Below are positions 9,279 to 21,661 of a stretch of 64,000 nt of DNA, one piece after another. A program made the translations under genes and the position numbers. The stretch is from NCBI GenBank assembly GCA_012861695.1, contig JAAOOA010001141.1, positions 1 through 64,000 on the forward strand. The letters are read 5' to 3'. Every line of letters starts with the position of its first letter. Position 1 is the stretch's first letter. The DNA is from Trematomus loennbergii. Lineage: Eukaryota > Chordata > Actinopteri > Perciformes > Nototheniidae. The notes beneath the pieces are model-generated. The model saw only the letters and a list, made by a program, of their open reading frames with translations. It had not been told where the DNA came from and did no database searches.

Positions 9279-9860
9279 GTCCCACTGTTATGGGGACATG
9301 CTGGAGGTCATGAGTCCGTCCTTCGGCTCTGTGAGCGGGCAAAAAGAGGTGATTTTCCCCTGGTCTCTGCTGGAGCTGTGAAATGCACAGGTCCCACTGT
9401 TAGGGAGTCATCCTGGAGGTCTTTAGCCCGTCTTTCGGTGCTCTGTGAGCGGGCAAAAAGAGGTGATTTTCCCCTGGTCTCTGCTGGAGCTGTGAAATGC
9501 ACAGAGTCCCACTGTTAGGGAGTCATCCTGGAGGTCTTTAGCCCGTCTTTCGGTGCTCTGTGAGCGGGCAAAAGAGGTGATTTTCCCCTGGTCTCTGCTG
9601 GAGCTGTGAAATGCACAGAGTCCCACTGTTAGGGAGTCATCCTGGAGGTCTTTAGTCCGTCTTTCGGTGCTCTGTGAGCGGGCAGAGAGAGGTGATTTTC
9701 CCCTGGTCTCTGCTGGAGCTGTGAAATGCACAGAGTCCCACTGTTAGGGAGTCATCCTGGAGGTCTTTAGTCCGTCTTTCGGTGCTCTGTGAGCGGGCAG
9801 AGAGAGGTGATTTTCCCCTGGTCTCTCCTGGAGCTGTGAAATAACCAGAGTCCCACTGTT
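9279..9860. repeat. 115-bp tandem repeat (second family), five units
   Basis: The block beginning 'tcccactgtta' occurs at 9279, 9392, 9507, 9621 and 9736 and starts again at 9851. Its sequence is unrelated to the adjacent 115-bp family despite the equal period. More decayed units occur at about 10,265-10,470. Confidence 0.9.
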
Positions 9861-10690
9861 AGGGACTTCTGCTGGAGGTCTCCTGCATTTAAACAGATTC
9901 ACCAGTTTCTAACAAGACTTTAGCCCCGATCAGAGCCCTGTTTTCTGGGTAAGACAGCGAGGTGCTGTACCCTGGGTGTCTGGCTCTCTGAGACCCTGCT
10001 AAAAGCAGTGTCTCTGCTGCCTGCATTTAAACAGATTCACCAGTTTCTAACAAGACTTTAGCCCCGATCAGAGCCCTGTTTTCTCAAATCGTATTTTCAG
10101 AATCTGACCCTCTGCCGTAACTCCGCTCCCCGAGGTCCTAGAGATTCGCCGATGGTACCGTTGGATGCGGGGTACGTGTAAATGGGGGGGTAGAGAAAAA
10201 GCCTGAACCGAACAGAGCTTGTTATCAAAAGTTATGGATTAGTAGCAATATTTCACAATGGAGCTCTCCAGGGTGCTGGAGGTAATTAGTCCGTCTTTCG
10301 GTGCTCTTTGAGCGGGCAGAGAGAGGTGATTTTCACGGTCTCCGCCCTGGAGGTCTGAAATACAGTCCCACTGTTAGGAGGCCATGCTGGAGGTCATGAG
10401 TCCGTACTTTGGGGGTCTGTGAGCGGGCACAGACAGGTGATTTTCCCCTGGTCTCTCCTGGAGCTGTGAAATAACCAGAGACCCACTGTTAGGGACTTCT
10501 GCTGGAGGTCTCCTGCATTTAAACAGATTCACCAGTTTATAACATTACTTTAGCCCTGATCAGTGCCCTGTTTTCTGGGTAAGACAGCGAGGTGCTGTAC
10601 CCTGGGTGTCTGGCTCTCTGAGACCCCGCTAAAAGCAGTGTCTCTGCTGCCTGCATTTAAACAGATTCACCAGTTTCTAACAAGACTTTA
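9805..10690. repeat. Tandem segmental duplication, 630-bp offset
   Basis: About 255 bp at 9805-10,060 recurs at 10,435-10,690 with an offset of 630 bp. Within each copy a 'tgcatttaaacagattcacc' block occurs twice about 130 bp apart. The intervening 10,084-10,262 is single copy with no gene recognised. Confidence 0.88.
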
Positions 10691-10815
10691 CAACTGCAGT
10701 TTACAAGCCAGGGAAGGGGCCAGAATCCTGGGTATACATTTTGTAAATAGTGCAATACCTCCAAGGCGCATAACTGCAGTTTACAAGCCAGGGAAGATGC
10801 CTGAATCCTGGGGTA
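10690..10815 (+). repeat. 80-bp repeat family, two diverged units at block edge
   Basis: These units match the 80-bp repeat in the 3' UTR of the recombinase-like gene (shared 'ataactgcagtttacaagcc' and 'tgccagaatcctgggtatac'-type blocks) with several substitutions. The tandem-repeat block ends here; the following sequence is single copy. Confidence 0.85.
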
Positions 10816-11108
10816 AACATTGTTTAATTGTTTAAGTGTTTTTAAATGTATGGAACAGTGTTTTGTCTCTTTCAAAACTCTCCCGTCATTGGCCGGATAC
10901 ATGGGGACGATTTTATATTGACTATGACCGTTACTATTCCAGTGAGACGAAGTACGTCCAGTGACGGGAGTGATCCCATGTTAATTTTGTCCGAAAACCA
11001 GAGCATTCCCTATCCCTTCTGGTACTCTGATTTTAATAATTTAATTTGCTTCATAATCAAATCTTTTTGTATGGTATGCATAAAAGTGATACAATTACTT
11101 TCATCCAG
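10816..11108. other. Junction between repeat block and SAMHD1-like segment
   Basis: Single-copy sequence with an open frame from 10,846 that merges into the first recognisable SAMHD1-like exon. I cannot match the part before 11,109 to SAMHD1; it is either intron or the sequence at which the gene copy was truncated. Confidence 0.4.
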
Positions 11109-11224
11109 GATCGCTGAAGCCTTTTTTAAGGCAGACGAGCACATCAAGATTAAATGCTCAGGAGAGAGGAAGTTCACCCTCTCCGAAGCCATAGATGACA
11201 TGGAGGCCTACACCAAGCTGACAG

Positions 11225-12141
11225 GTCAGCAGAACCACTGTGTGCTGTGAGCTTGTGTTTTAACAATAAAGTAAAGCATTATTCATGACATGTATTTTTT
11301 ACCCATTAAGGCTCTCACAAAACACTCCTCTAAAAAGCCTAAATCCTCACTATGATCCATGTAGAAGAAGATGGTGAAGAAATCTTTGTTTTTCAAGCAG
11401 GTCCTCACAGTGAATGAAGTATTAAAAAACGAGAAATGTCTGATGAATTTAAGTAAAAATAGCATAACAATATCTAACATCTGTTTACACATGTATGCAC
11501 TACTCCATGTCTCGGGTATCCAACACTTCTTTGGGGGGGAAACTTACTATTTAAAAACACTTCTGCATAATCAGTTGCACTGGGGAACTACTCGTCTGTG
11601 CGAGTACTGCTAATGCAGAAAATGATCATTGGTGATACGTACTTTAATCTTGTTAGTATGTTTAACAACACAACAACATAAACTCACCAGAAAACCTTAT
11701 GCTCTTACTCGGGTAGTGAGTTTGGCCAGGGCATGACACAAGGACATGCTAATGACAACAGGCACATTAGAGCAGATAGGGTTAACTCACCATTTAATCC
11801 TTTCCTCACCTTACACTTATGTTTTTGGTTTATAAAGGTTAAATAAAGACAAACCATTGGCTATTTAGATTCAAAGTAATGCTCTTCAGCTCACGGAGAA
11901 ACAACAACTTGCCGTTCTGGTTACAGATGATATTAACAGACAATTTGGTTTAGCAAATGCAATTTGCTGAAATGTGGTCATGGAGTGTTTTCATAATTTT
12001 AAGAACAAATTAAAGTAGAACAAATGTTATCACAAAGGTATACTGCTTAGATGTTGTGAGTTATGCTTTCAGTTTACAGTGTCAGTGACTTCGTTTTACC
12101 TTCTTTCTTCTAACTTGCTCTTCTGTTCCGTTGTCTTTTAG
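11225..12141. other. Intron of SAMHD1-like copy 1
   Basis: Bounded by a GT donor at 11,225 and an AG acceptor at 12,140-12,141. AT-rich, with no further gene or recognised element. Confidence 0.6.
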
Positions 12142-12275
12142 ATTTTGTATTTTACAAAATACTCAACTCCACAAAAAAAGAACTCAGAGAGGCAAGGGAG
12201 ATTCTAAAAAACATCGTCGAACGTAAACACTACAAGTGTCTGGGTGAAATCAAGCCTAAAAGAATCCCAACCGAG

Positions 12276-13507
12276 GTGTGCAGTAATGTATTTTGTTCCT
12301 GTATTACATCACATATTTGTAATCATTTATCTCCAGGGATCGCACAGCAGGAAAAAAATGGAGTAATCTCTTCATCGAAAGAGATTAATGCACGAGGGGG
12401 CAAAAGCGTAACCTCATTTTTGCTTAAAAGACAGTTATTTTCTTAATGTATTTAAAAGATTTAACTCAGGAAAGCTTGATTAATTTATGTTTCACGACAC
12501 ATCTCTCATTACATCCTATCTCAGTTTGAGCAGACACGCCTTCGGTTACCACTAATTATTTTACTTCAAATGTATGCATATTAACTTATTCTTTACATAC
12601 AAATATCAGAAGTTAAGAAACGCCTTTTGCTTGGCAACCTTTGCTGGTGATGTGAATTTACACTCCATATTTTTGTCTCATTGCAAAGGTTTAGCATAAT
12701 CGGTTCAGTCCCTTTTGAATTTGTCCCTGATTATTATTATTATCAAAAGTAAAGTTTGTCAAAACAGAGCTGAATGTGATGCGACTATTGTGGTTGAAGC
12801 ACACATTGCTTGTTTCTGTTGTCTCTATCACTTTACATTGCCTCTTTGGTATTGTGCCTGGCTTTAAGCAGACTATCCTAAAATGTGTGTTTAGAGATGC
12901 TATGCCATATGAGCAAGAAAGATGATGGATCACATATCCCTTAGGACTACATCCACAGTAAACCATGCGTAAAAAACGTCTTGCCAGCAGAAGAATAAAA
13001 TAAATGGCATCATTTCATTGGAAATTAACAAATCTGCGCCTCAAAGCCAACATCTGTGAGGTGTGCCTGACTAATAATTATGTCAACAGTATGACATAAT
13101 CAATGATAAAATGATTAACTTATTATGTGTGGGTGTGACAAAACAATTTTTAATACTGATTAAAAACAATCTCTGTTTGATATGACCTGCTAAACTGACA
13201 TTTAAATGAGAGATAACAGAGAAATGTAGGAGCAACATAAACTTGTAATAAACTGCAACACAGACCAATGCACTGTAAAGGGTTTGCATCAAGAATACAT
13301 TATAATACAACTTTTGAAAAGGCCAGTTGTCGGCTGAGAGCAAATCTTTAGTTTGAGTTTGGACAGCAGCCGAAACTGAGAAACAAAGATGTTTGTTTTT
13401 AATGTACCTGCTTAATGTGGACCTCCTCTTACTGTGTTTTATCACGATGGAAAGAAATGCAAATGTATTCATCTCTCACTTCTCAACCTTTGTCCTTCCT
13501 ACTTAAG
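12276..13507. other. Intron of SAMHD1-like copy 1, partly shared with copy 2
   Basis: The stretch from about 13,170 to 13,507 matches the reverse complement of 49,868-50,240, the key evidence that the two SAMHD1-like copies share flanking DNA and not only exons. The rest holds no recognised gene. Confidence 0.65.
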
Positions 13508-14942
13508 GAGGAGATATCTCAGTTGAAAGTGGACCTGGCTGCAGCCCTCCATTCCCACGAGAGGGAGCTCAGGCTGACGGGCTGACAAAGGAGGACTTTG
13601 TAGTTTAGTGAGTTTTCGTTTAGTTAATTTGCTTCGCTAATCTTAAAATGGTGGGTTTTTTAGATACTGCCATCTCCATTGATTTACTTATGAATAAAGA
13701 ACAGGCTGTGTCTCAACCTTCTCTTCTAGCCTGTTACTATGGACTATGGGATGAAGGAAAAGGACCCCATCGATAGTATGGACTTCTACAGCAAGAAAGA
13801 CCCTACCCAAGCATTCAAATCAGAGAGAAGAGGTCAGAACAATGACAACAAAAATCTCATCTCAATCTCAATCTTAATCTTTTTTCTGTGAGCTTTTGTG
13901 TATTTCTTTGTAGGGAAACCGCTGTTATGTAATTTTGTATTATATTTATGCATGCTATCTTTCTTGTCAGGTGTCCAAGCTTCTCCCAGTACAGTTCTCT
14001 GAGACGCTCTTCAGGGTTTACAGCAGGAAGATTGATCTGAAAGTCTGGAAGCTGCCAGGGGGCACTTTGAACAGTTGAAAGATTTGAAGAATTAACCGCT
14101 TCAGGTAATATCTAAGATATTAAACATAGAATGTATCGGACTGCCTATAGCCGAGTAGTTAGTTGTCAAATAGAAGTCAATGCCTGAGCAGCAAATCTTA
14201 GTTTGTTTCCTAGTTGGCTGGACCACTTGAGGGGTAAGAATACCCCCTCTAGTTTGAAAGTCTGGAAAAGGAGATGGCCTGCCTACTGCAAGTCATTCCG
14301 TACTCTCTTTACAAACAGATCTACCTCCACTACAACTGCAAATAAAGGCATATTGCACCCCATTTTTTAAATAAGGCAGGAGGTTTTATTAAATGGCAGT
14401 GATATTATATCATAGTAGTAAAATAAAAATATGTACAGTATGAGTTTTAGTATATGGACATGAGCAGGTAAGGAGGAATAATTACTTTATTACATCTCGT
14501 CAGATCTCAAGGACACAATGCAGTTCAATTGCACTTTGATCTTGCCTCTGGAGTTAAAACCATCTATGCCTGCTGCTTAATGATTATTGAATCATTGATT
14601 AAGTAGCGATTACTTCTTCAATTAGTTTACTATTATAATTGGTCTGTACATGTAAGAAAATGGGGAATATGCCTGTAATATGTTGTAAAGACAAAGGTTA
14701 CGTCTTGAAGTAAAGTGAGAAGCTGGATCTATTTTTCTGTGGAGCTACTAATAATGTAGCTCCACTGTAGACTAGCACCATTCTTCAGTAAAGATAGTTG
14801 CAGCTCTGCTCTTGGTAATGCTGATACATTTTCTTTCTTATTTACATGCAGTGTGGACCGACTCTCACGTCACAGTATCTTGATGAATCTGAAGTTTAGA
14901 AAATGGAAGTTAAACCTAAAAAATAAAGAAAACTGAAAATTT

Positions 14943-17464
14943 GATCAAGTGAGTGACTAACGACCTAAAGTGAATGAGGATGCATTATGCAAAATTGGCC
15001 ATATATGCAGTTTTTAGAGCCCTGTTTAATAGTATACACTAATCTAAGTGCAAATGTGATCATTTTAAATCAGCTTTAATTAAGAATCACTGTTTAATAC
15101 CATATTATGGCTATTTGAAATGTAATTTTAGGTGTGATTTAGGGATTTTAAATATTTAGTGGTGTTTGTTTAAGATATCTATCGTGTGAATTAATGTGGT
15201 AACCTGATTAGATATTATTTTAATTGTATTCATGTTTGATTAAAGATTGTTTTGGGTGTTTGTATTTGTTTTAATATATCAATATTAAATCAATATCATT
15301 ACTATTAACCATTATATATTATATATTCATACTGTAGTTATACAATAGATAGCTTGCTTCCTTCAATGTAACCATCTGTATGAATGTGGTTAACTTAGGG
15401 TATATTTCTGTTATGGTCATGGTGTGAAAAAGTTGTGATTTGTCATTATGGGACTTTTGAGGAAAACCTACAACAATGTTTCAACTTTGTTGCTATTGAG
15501 ATTGGGTTAATAAAAAAGTGTTCTTCTTAATTTGAAATCAATTAAAGTTGTGTTTATTGGCGTCATTGTGCCATTTTACTCATCCAACATAAAATTCAGC
15601 AGAGATTTTAATTCAGTTAGATATAGAGTTGCTTATTCAATTCTTCAACAAGTTTCACTAGGACAGATTCTTTTTTTTTGCACAACCCTGAGGTAATTCA
15701 TCTAAGGGAATATTGAAGAAGCGTATCTCACACAGTCACACTTCAATATCCATTTAGTACCAACAATCTACTGATACATAACTCACTCTATTAGAGCTGC
15801 AACATAACCAAAGTGAAGCTAGCATTTACAATTTCCCTGAAGCCCTTTTAATTTAATGCACTTAGTTTGCTTCCTCATTGTGTCTATATTGCAAAACTAT
15901 GATTATTTCTATATAGGATGCTCATTGTTGGGGTTGGGCTATATGACAATATATGTAAAATGTAGCGTGAGACGATGTTAATCTTCCTGCCGTATTGTTT
16001 ATGATATTTCCCTTTATTATGACTGGTTTAATCGGACCATCATTCAGGGTGATAATCCTGGATTTAACCTTACTGTGTTATTCATTTCACTGGATGTGTC
16101 AAAACAGATGATCCTAACTATTTTATCAATAAACAATTTATAGAATATATATCTATATTATAAAAAATACAAACCAAAAGAATAGTGTCAATATTGCCTA
16201 CCCATATTGTATTGCCTTACTTCCACTGTTTTGTTATTAGTTTGGAGTTTTCCCTTATACAAAATAAGGGCCAAGAGACGATAAGGGAGTATTATGCATG
16301 TTACCTTCAAACCAGGTTATGCAGTATGAGCAGTGTATTTCAATGTCATGTTACTTTATACTTCATTACATTTTTAAATCAAATACTGAATTTTTTACTC
16401 CTCAACATTTTTCGACAGCTTTAGTTGCTAGTAACTTTGCAGATTCAGAAAATTAAAACAAAATATATAAATAAACTAGTAAATGATAATGGATTACGTC
16501 AGCTGGCAATACATAAAGCACAGTTTCCAGCTGCAACATTAATCATCCCATAATCCCCTCTGTTTCAGCCCTGTTTCAGAAGTGCTGATTCTCTGTTACT
16601 TAGATGAAAATAAGGAGCCACTCCCCACGCCCCTCTGAGAGATATTTGGTTAAAAAGAACACAATAGTGCTCTAGGAGGAGATTCAGGTGATAAGGTGGG
16701 GGGGGGGGGTGGGGTTACCTTGGATGGTTATTGGCTAATGGTTACACAAGCCAAAAAAATCCATAAAGTGGCCAAAATCTGATCAGCTTATTTTCAGACA
16801 GGTTTTTTTTATATAAATGGATCAGGACAAAAAGAGAGCAAATCTTTTTTCCTGAAACTTTCAGAATCTCTTCACACAGAGGGGACACATGTTTATGTAT
16901 AAAAGACCTCAAGAAGTGGATTTTTCCTAATAGGTGACGTTTAACTTGGCGATTTACCACTGCATCCCGTCGCGTGTCGATGCTCCTCACTCCCTCAACA
17001 CGTGTGTTTCAATGATCCCTCCATTCATACTTTATCACAATAGTTCTACACACAGGAATATCGTTTTTAAAAACGCCGGCACTGCATGTCCTCCATCGTC
17101 GTCACTGAACGTAATCCGGGTTTTAGCGTCACTTCTCTGGTCTCATTCGCTGCACTATATTTGGCTCCACCTTCCGCGTGCTACCCCATTGCGTCAAGTT
17201 CTCTACAAGCAGCAAACAAGTGACCGGAAGCGAAGTGTTGAAATAAAATCATAAAACAGATTGAGGTTTGCGTTTACTCAAGGTGATCAACAGCTTAGGT
17301 CAGCATTTTTTTTTTTTTTTACAGTAGTGAAGTAAAAAACCGTGATTTATTAATGTTCACAAATAGACTATAAATTATTGTGTTAAGCAAGTATGTGTTA
17401 CTGTTTTCTTTTACAGCAGCAGCCGGTCATGCTGGACCCAAACCAACACTTTTATATTAAAATA
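14943..17464. other. AT-rich gene-free stretch
   Basis: No coding region, RNA gene or clear transposon seen. It includes a poly-G run near 16,700 and a more GC-balanced, CpG-containing patch at about 17,060-17,240 that could be an old promoter-like or transposon sequence. Confidence 0.4.
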
Positions 17465-18170
17465 CTTTATTGTATTTAATACTTATATATGTTACCCATA
17501 CATTTCAAGGCTTTTATTAGTCATACGTACATAGCTACAGTGTAGTTATGACGATGAACATCTTAGGTCCCAGGCTCCACCAACAGTGCAACACAATAAA
17601 ACAGGAAAACAGAAAAAATATAGTGCAAGTAAATACAAAAAGAAAAATAGTAAAATAGTGCAATAAGAGTCTATAATACAAGTGATTGGAATATGAAATA
17701 ATAGATAATTATTTTTAAGTTGCAGCCAGGTGAATGTTATGGATGTTGTTTCAAGTTCAGGTGTTTAATAGTCTTATGGCCTGTGGGATGAAGCTGTCCC
17801 TGAGTCTGGTGGTTTTAGTCCTGATTCTGCGGAACCACCTGCCAGACGGCAGCAGACAGAACAGTTTGTGGCTGGGGTGATTGGGGTCTTTGTAATCCTG
17901 AGGGCTTTCTTCCTGAGCCGCTGGGAGTAGAGGTCCTCCATGGATGGCAGCTCCGTCCTGATGTTCTGTGCAGTTTTCACCACCCTCTGTAAAGTCTTAC
18001 GATTGAGGGCGGTGCAGCTGCCGTACCAGGCCGTGATGCAGCCAGTCAGGATGCTCTCTGGTGCACCTGTAGAAGTTGCAGAGTATCCTGGAGTCCATGT
18101 TGAACCTCCTCAGCCTGCGGAGGAAGAAGAGCCGCTGTCGAGCTGTTTTGGTGATGGTGTTTTAGTCAGT
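17465..18170 (-). mobile_element. LINE 3'-end fragment (minus strand)
   Basis: The reverse complement matches the LINE tail seen on the plus strand at 29,515-31,735 (blocks around 'cagactcagggacagcttc' and 'cacaggccataagactatt'). It has no intact coding region. It is useful because it preserves the uninterrupted state of both MITE insertion sites found in the other copy. Confidence 0.7.
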
Positions 18171-18222
18171 GATTTGTTTGCACTTCTTTGTTTTGTCACC
18201 TATTTGCCTCACATGTCTTTAA

Positions 18223-19108
18223 AGGGGACATATCATGAGATCTTTTAAACATAAAAAGTGTTTTTATAAGTGCCAACCAAGCCACAAATCATACAAACCC
18301 GAACGTTGTAGTGGGCTGCCTTGGTCAGAAAACATGAGATTCAACAAGCCACTCAGATGTAGCCCCCCCTTCTGATGTCACATGCAAGCTCATTACAATA
18401 TACTTTTGAAAACTACCATTGCTATTTTTTCTGCAAGCCAATCAGAGCAAACTAGGCTTTTTTGGAAGGGGACGTGTAAAGACAGGCACTAAAGTGGAGA
18501 ATGTAAAAAGAGAGCATGAGATCCGTAATTTTTTTATATGAAAGCATGCGATATGTTCTTGAAGAAGCGTTTATTTCTTTTTTGCCTTTAACCTGTTAAG
18601 CCCGAGAGACCCCGGTACCGGGGCAATGCCGCAACATCTTGCAGGAAACAGTGTCTGAGGGCATGTTCATTTTATAAACTATGAATGTTTTATATCCATG
18701 TAACGGGAAGAAACTCATCTAACTGATCATTTTTTTTTTTTTTTTAAAAGAAAACCCACAATGCTAACACTGAGCCTCTGAATTAGCAACGAGCGAAAAA
18801 TGCTTACACCTTACTGCACCGAAAATCACTCACAAAACCTTATTATTCATCTCTTCTCTACATCCATGACATCGTTTCACATCGTGAGGTGACACGGAAT
18901 CGATGGACACCCACATTATCACTGAATTATACGAATTTGCGACGTTATAAGCAAAACGGACATCCAAACAGGTGACGCTAGGTAGCTCAAAATGCTAACA
19001 TTTTTACCTTGGCTCTGTAGTCTCTCCAAAGTGGTCTTCAATGGCATTAAACGATAAAAACGCTGCTGAAGTTGAAGTTGAAGATGCATTTTGCATGATA
19101 GATCCCCT
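18223..19108. mobile_element. TTAA-flanked piggyBac-type MITE
   Basis: Ends are aggggacatatcatga (left) and the complementary-type tcatgatagatcccct shape at the right (19,101-19,108), with TTAA on both sides (18,219-18,222 and 19,109-19,112). TTAA target duplication is characteristic of the piggyBac superfamily. Its interior contains a 5' half of another TTAA-type element from 18,592 to about 19,075. Confidence 0.75.
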
Positions 19109-21606
19109 TTAAAACCTGTTACACACCATCCCCCCGGCGGATAAACGCGTCATTTGCAGGAAACAACGTCTAAGGAATCTTAATATTGAATAAAACTATG
19201 AATGTGTTATATCCATGTAACGGGAAGAAACTCAGCAAACTGATCTTTTTAATTTTTTTTTCAAAAAAAACCCCACAATGCTAACACTCAGCCTCTGAAT
19301 TAGCCACGAGCGACAACATGGAACGTAATGCGGCACTTAAACTCACTCAGAACTCCCTTATTACTTATCCTAGATGCACAACCAACCACTCGTTTTTGGT
19401 GTCCTGGAGACACTGAATCTAACGGTGCCCTCCTCAACACTCAGTGATCAACATTCGCGACGCTATAAACGAAAGCGTACATCAGAACATGTGGAGCTAA
19501 GTAGCTAAAACCGTAAACATGGCTTACCTTGGTCAAAAGTGGTCTTCAATGGCATTAAAACGATAAAAAACGATGCTGCAGTTAATCCATAGGTTCATCC
19601 TATGTGTCTGTGCCTTCTTTGAAATTATTTCTGATAATCCATAAGGAATAAAACGCAGGGCTGCCAACACTCACGCATTGAGCGTGAGAGTCACGCAATT
19701 AACCCATATCTCACGCACTCACGCCACACTTGCCTTTCCTCACGCTAAGTTTTCGTCCAAAATAAATGTATATAAATATAAAAATAAAATTAAGGAACAG
19801 CAAACCGAGCGGTCTACGAAATGAGACGGTCTTCTGGCTTAGTTCAGTAAAGTTGGAACGATATTGGGAGATTCTGATTTCACGGATCAATAACTCGTGA
19901 ACAAAACGTTATTTAGACACAAATGACGTCTCCTAAGTACCGTGGTAAGGTTGACAACGAACTACAATCACATTTTGATTAAAAAAAAGCCAATACGCAC
20001 CGTCCTCCGAACTGGACACATTATTGGTCTCTATCCGCAGCCGGAGAAGAAACGAGTGCTCAGGGACTGTCTGCAAAGTGCAACTCCGAAAAAAGAGAAT
20101 ACAATAATATTCAATCACTATTATACAGCTTATTACTACCAAACTCACCACACACATCAATAGTCTCCTGGTGGTCATACTACAGCAGAGAGTTTTGAAG
20201 AATATGCTTTTGAATAATTTTGGGGAATATTTATAATGTAAATCTTCAATAAATATGGCATTATCTTGAATAACTTTACTATTATACAGTATATTTCTAC
20301 CAAACTCACTATTTGCATTGTTGTTGTTAGCATCTGGTTAGCTAGCTGCGCTAACGGATATTAGAAGCTGTTTCTAAAACAAGGAGATGGATAGCTCTGT
20401 CCTGTCAGACTGAGAGAGATAACTACAGCTCAGTGAGGTAAGGGACTCTCTGAGTGTTTAGATAGTTCACTTTAGTCTAGTTATCTCAGTGGGTCTCAAA
20501 CGTTTTGGTCACCATTTATGAGAATAAATTAAAAACAGTTATGAAATACTATATGACAGTAAAACAAGAATACAGTTTAAAAGGGGAGTGATTTGTAAAA
20601 TATCCGTAAAGAAAAAGAAAATCTGTTTACAATTCTGTTTCAAATGGATGTTGAGAGATGCATCCATACATTCATTTTGCTCTCAAATGCACCAGGTTGA
20701 TGCATTTAACTTCAATATTTAAAAAAAATCCGGACCCCCCACTTATAAAATAGCACTTTACCTCTGCTTACACCTATATGCCATTTTATATGCTGTGAGC
20801 TGATTATCGAGCCTTCATTGTAAGAGTCGCGGGTACACTGTGTATGTGCGTATTCCACTGTAGCGCCCGGTACATTAATGGGAAACCCTAGTTTGTACAT
20901 GTTCAATACATTTGTAACACTGCACACATGAACGTTTCTTTTTTCGGTTCACCAAAAAAAAATCTCACTCCAAGCTGAACTCAAATGTTGGCAGCCCTGA
21001 TAAAACGGCTTTATAATTTCCAAACTCCAGAATGACAAAATCTGCTAAACTAGTTTCATTTCGAGACGCGTAGCCCCCACTTTTTCTCTTGACAACGTGT
21101 GTGTGCCTCCCCCTTCGATTCTATTGGCTCTGACAGTCACAAGGGTGTGTCAACCAACCAAATCGACCAAGGGGGGCCAGAGATATGGAAAAAAAAACAT
21201 TTTCACCCAAATCACCTCAGAGGTGGGGTGGTTTTGGCTAAACCTCTCTAAAAAGGTCAAATGTCACTTGTTTTGCATCAATCTTGATACAGGGTACTAA
21301 TTATATGTTGTACTTTGGATTCCTAAAGCGTTTAGTCTACTAACCCATCATCCAAGGGTAGTTTTCACTATCTGTAAAAATTATTTTAGGACGGACACTA
21401 TAATTTACAGTTTTTTACTATGTAAAATCTGAATTTTCTTTAAAATAAAAACATTTATATTGATTCTGACACTTCTACATCCAACTCACAGGTTTATCAT
21501 TACTTTGAGAACAAAGATTATTAATTTAACCCTTTTAGAAGGGAAGATATGGTCATTTGTTCTGGGAATGTCATTTTCGAGCCTGAGACCTGAAAAACAG
21601 GCTCAG
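18592..21606 (+). mobile_element. Partial copies of a second piggyBac-type MITE family
   Basis: The intact relative is at 51,014-52,180. A 5' half begins at 18,592 after TTAA and stops near 19,075. A second, more diverged copy begins at about 19,114, is interrupted by a hAT element (19,656-20,999), resumes at 21,008 and stops near 21,606 without its right terminal repeat. No coding region recognised. Confidence 0.7.
19656..20999. mobile_element. hAT-type element with 8-bp target duplication
   Basis: The left end cagggctgccaacac is matched by the right end gttggcagccctg as an inverted repeat. The 8-bp duplication ataaaacg is perfect (19,648-19,655 and 21,000-21,007). Length 1344 bp; no transposase ORF, so non-autonomous. 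It sits inside the second partial piggyBac-type copy, so it is the younger insertion. Confidence 0.88.
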
Positions 21607-21661
21607 AGTGGAACAGAGGATGTTTGTCCTCCTGTCTCTTATTTCCTTATCTTTCTTTCAG

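Larger units (their letters stand above)
11109..14942 (+). pseudogene. SAMHD1-like pseudogene, last exons with introns (copy 1)
   Basis: Five coding exons and a 3' UTR exon match the C-terminal third of SAMHD1, a dNTP triphosphohydrolase that limits dNTP pools. Exons: 11,109-11,224 (includes AIDDMEAYTKLT), 12,142-12,275 (includes REAREILK), 13,508-13,608, 13,730-13,832 (includes MDYGMKEKDPID), 13,971-14,091, and UTR exon 14,852-about 14,942 with AATAAA at 14,922. Most have AG before and GT after, so this is a DNA-level duplication rather than a retrocopy. Seen defects: exon 3 meets a stop soon after 'RLTG'; exons 3 and 4 do not join in frame; exon 5 seems to lack 2 nt at its start and 1 nt at the 'tggaagctgcc' site, giving an early stop. 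The catalytic HD-domain exons are absent. The exon 5 one-base shift is shared with copy 2, so it is unlikely to be a sequencing error. SAMHD1 is recognised from conserved sequence; the gene symbol is left blank because this is a fragment. Confidence 0.82.

Noticed and set aside
10084..10262. Ribosomal RNA fragment
   Set aside because: A GC-rich stretch looked rRNA-like at first glance, but I recognise no conserved rRNA block.
1..10840. CRISPR-like array or bacterial satellite
   Set aside because: Units are contiguous with no unique spacers, and the region is eukaryotic.
11109..14091. Functional SAMHD1 gene
   Set aside because: Catalytic exons are absent, exons 3-5 do not stay in frame, and a shift is shared with the second broken copy.
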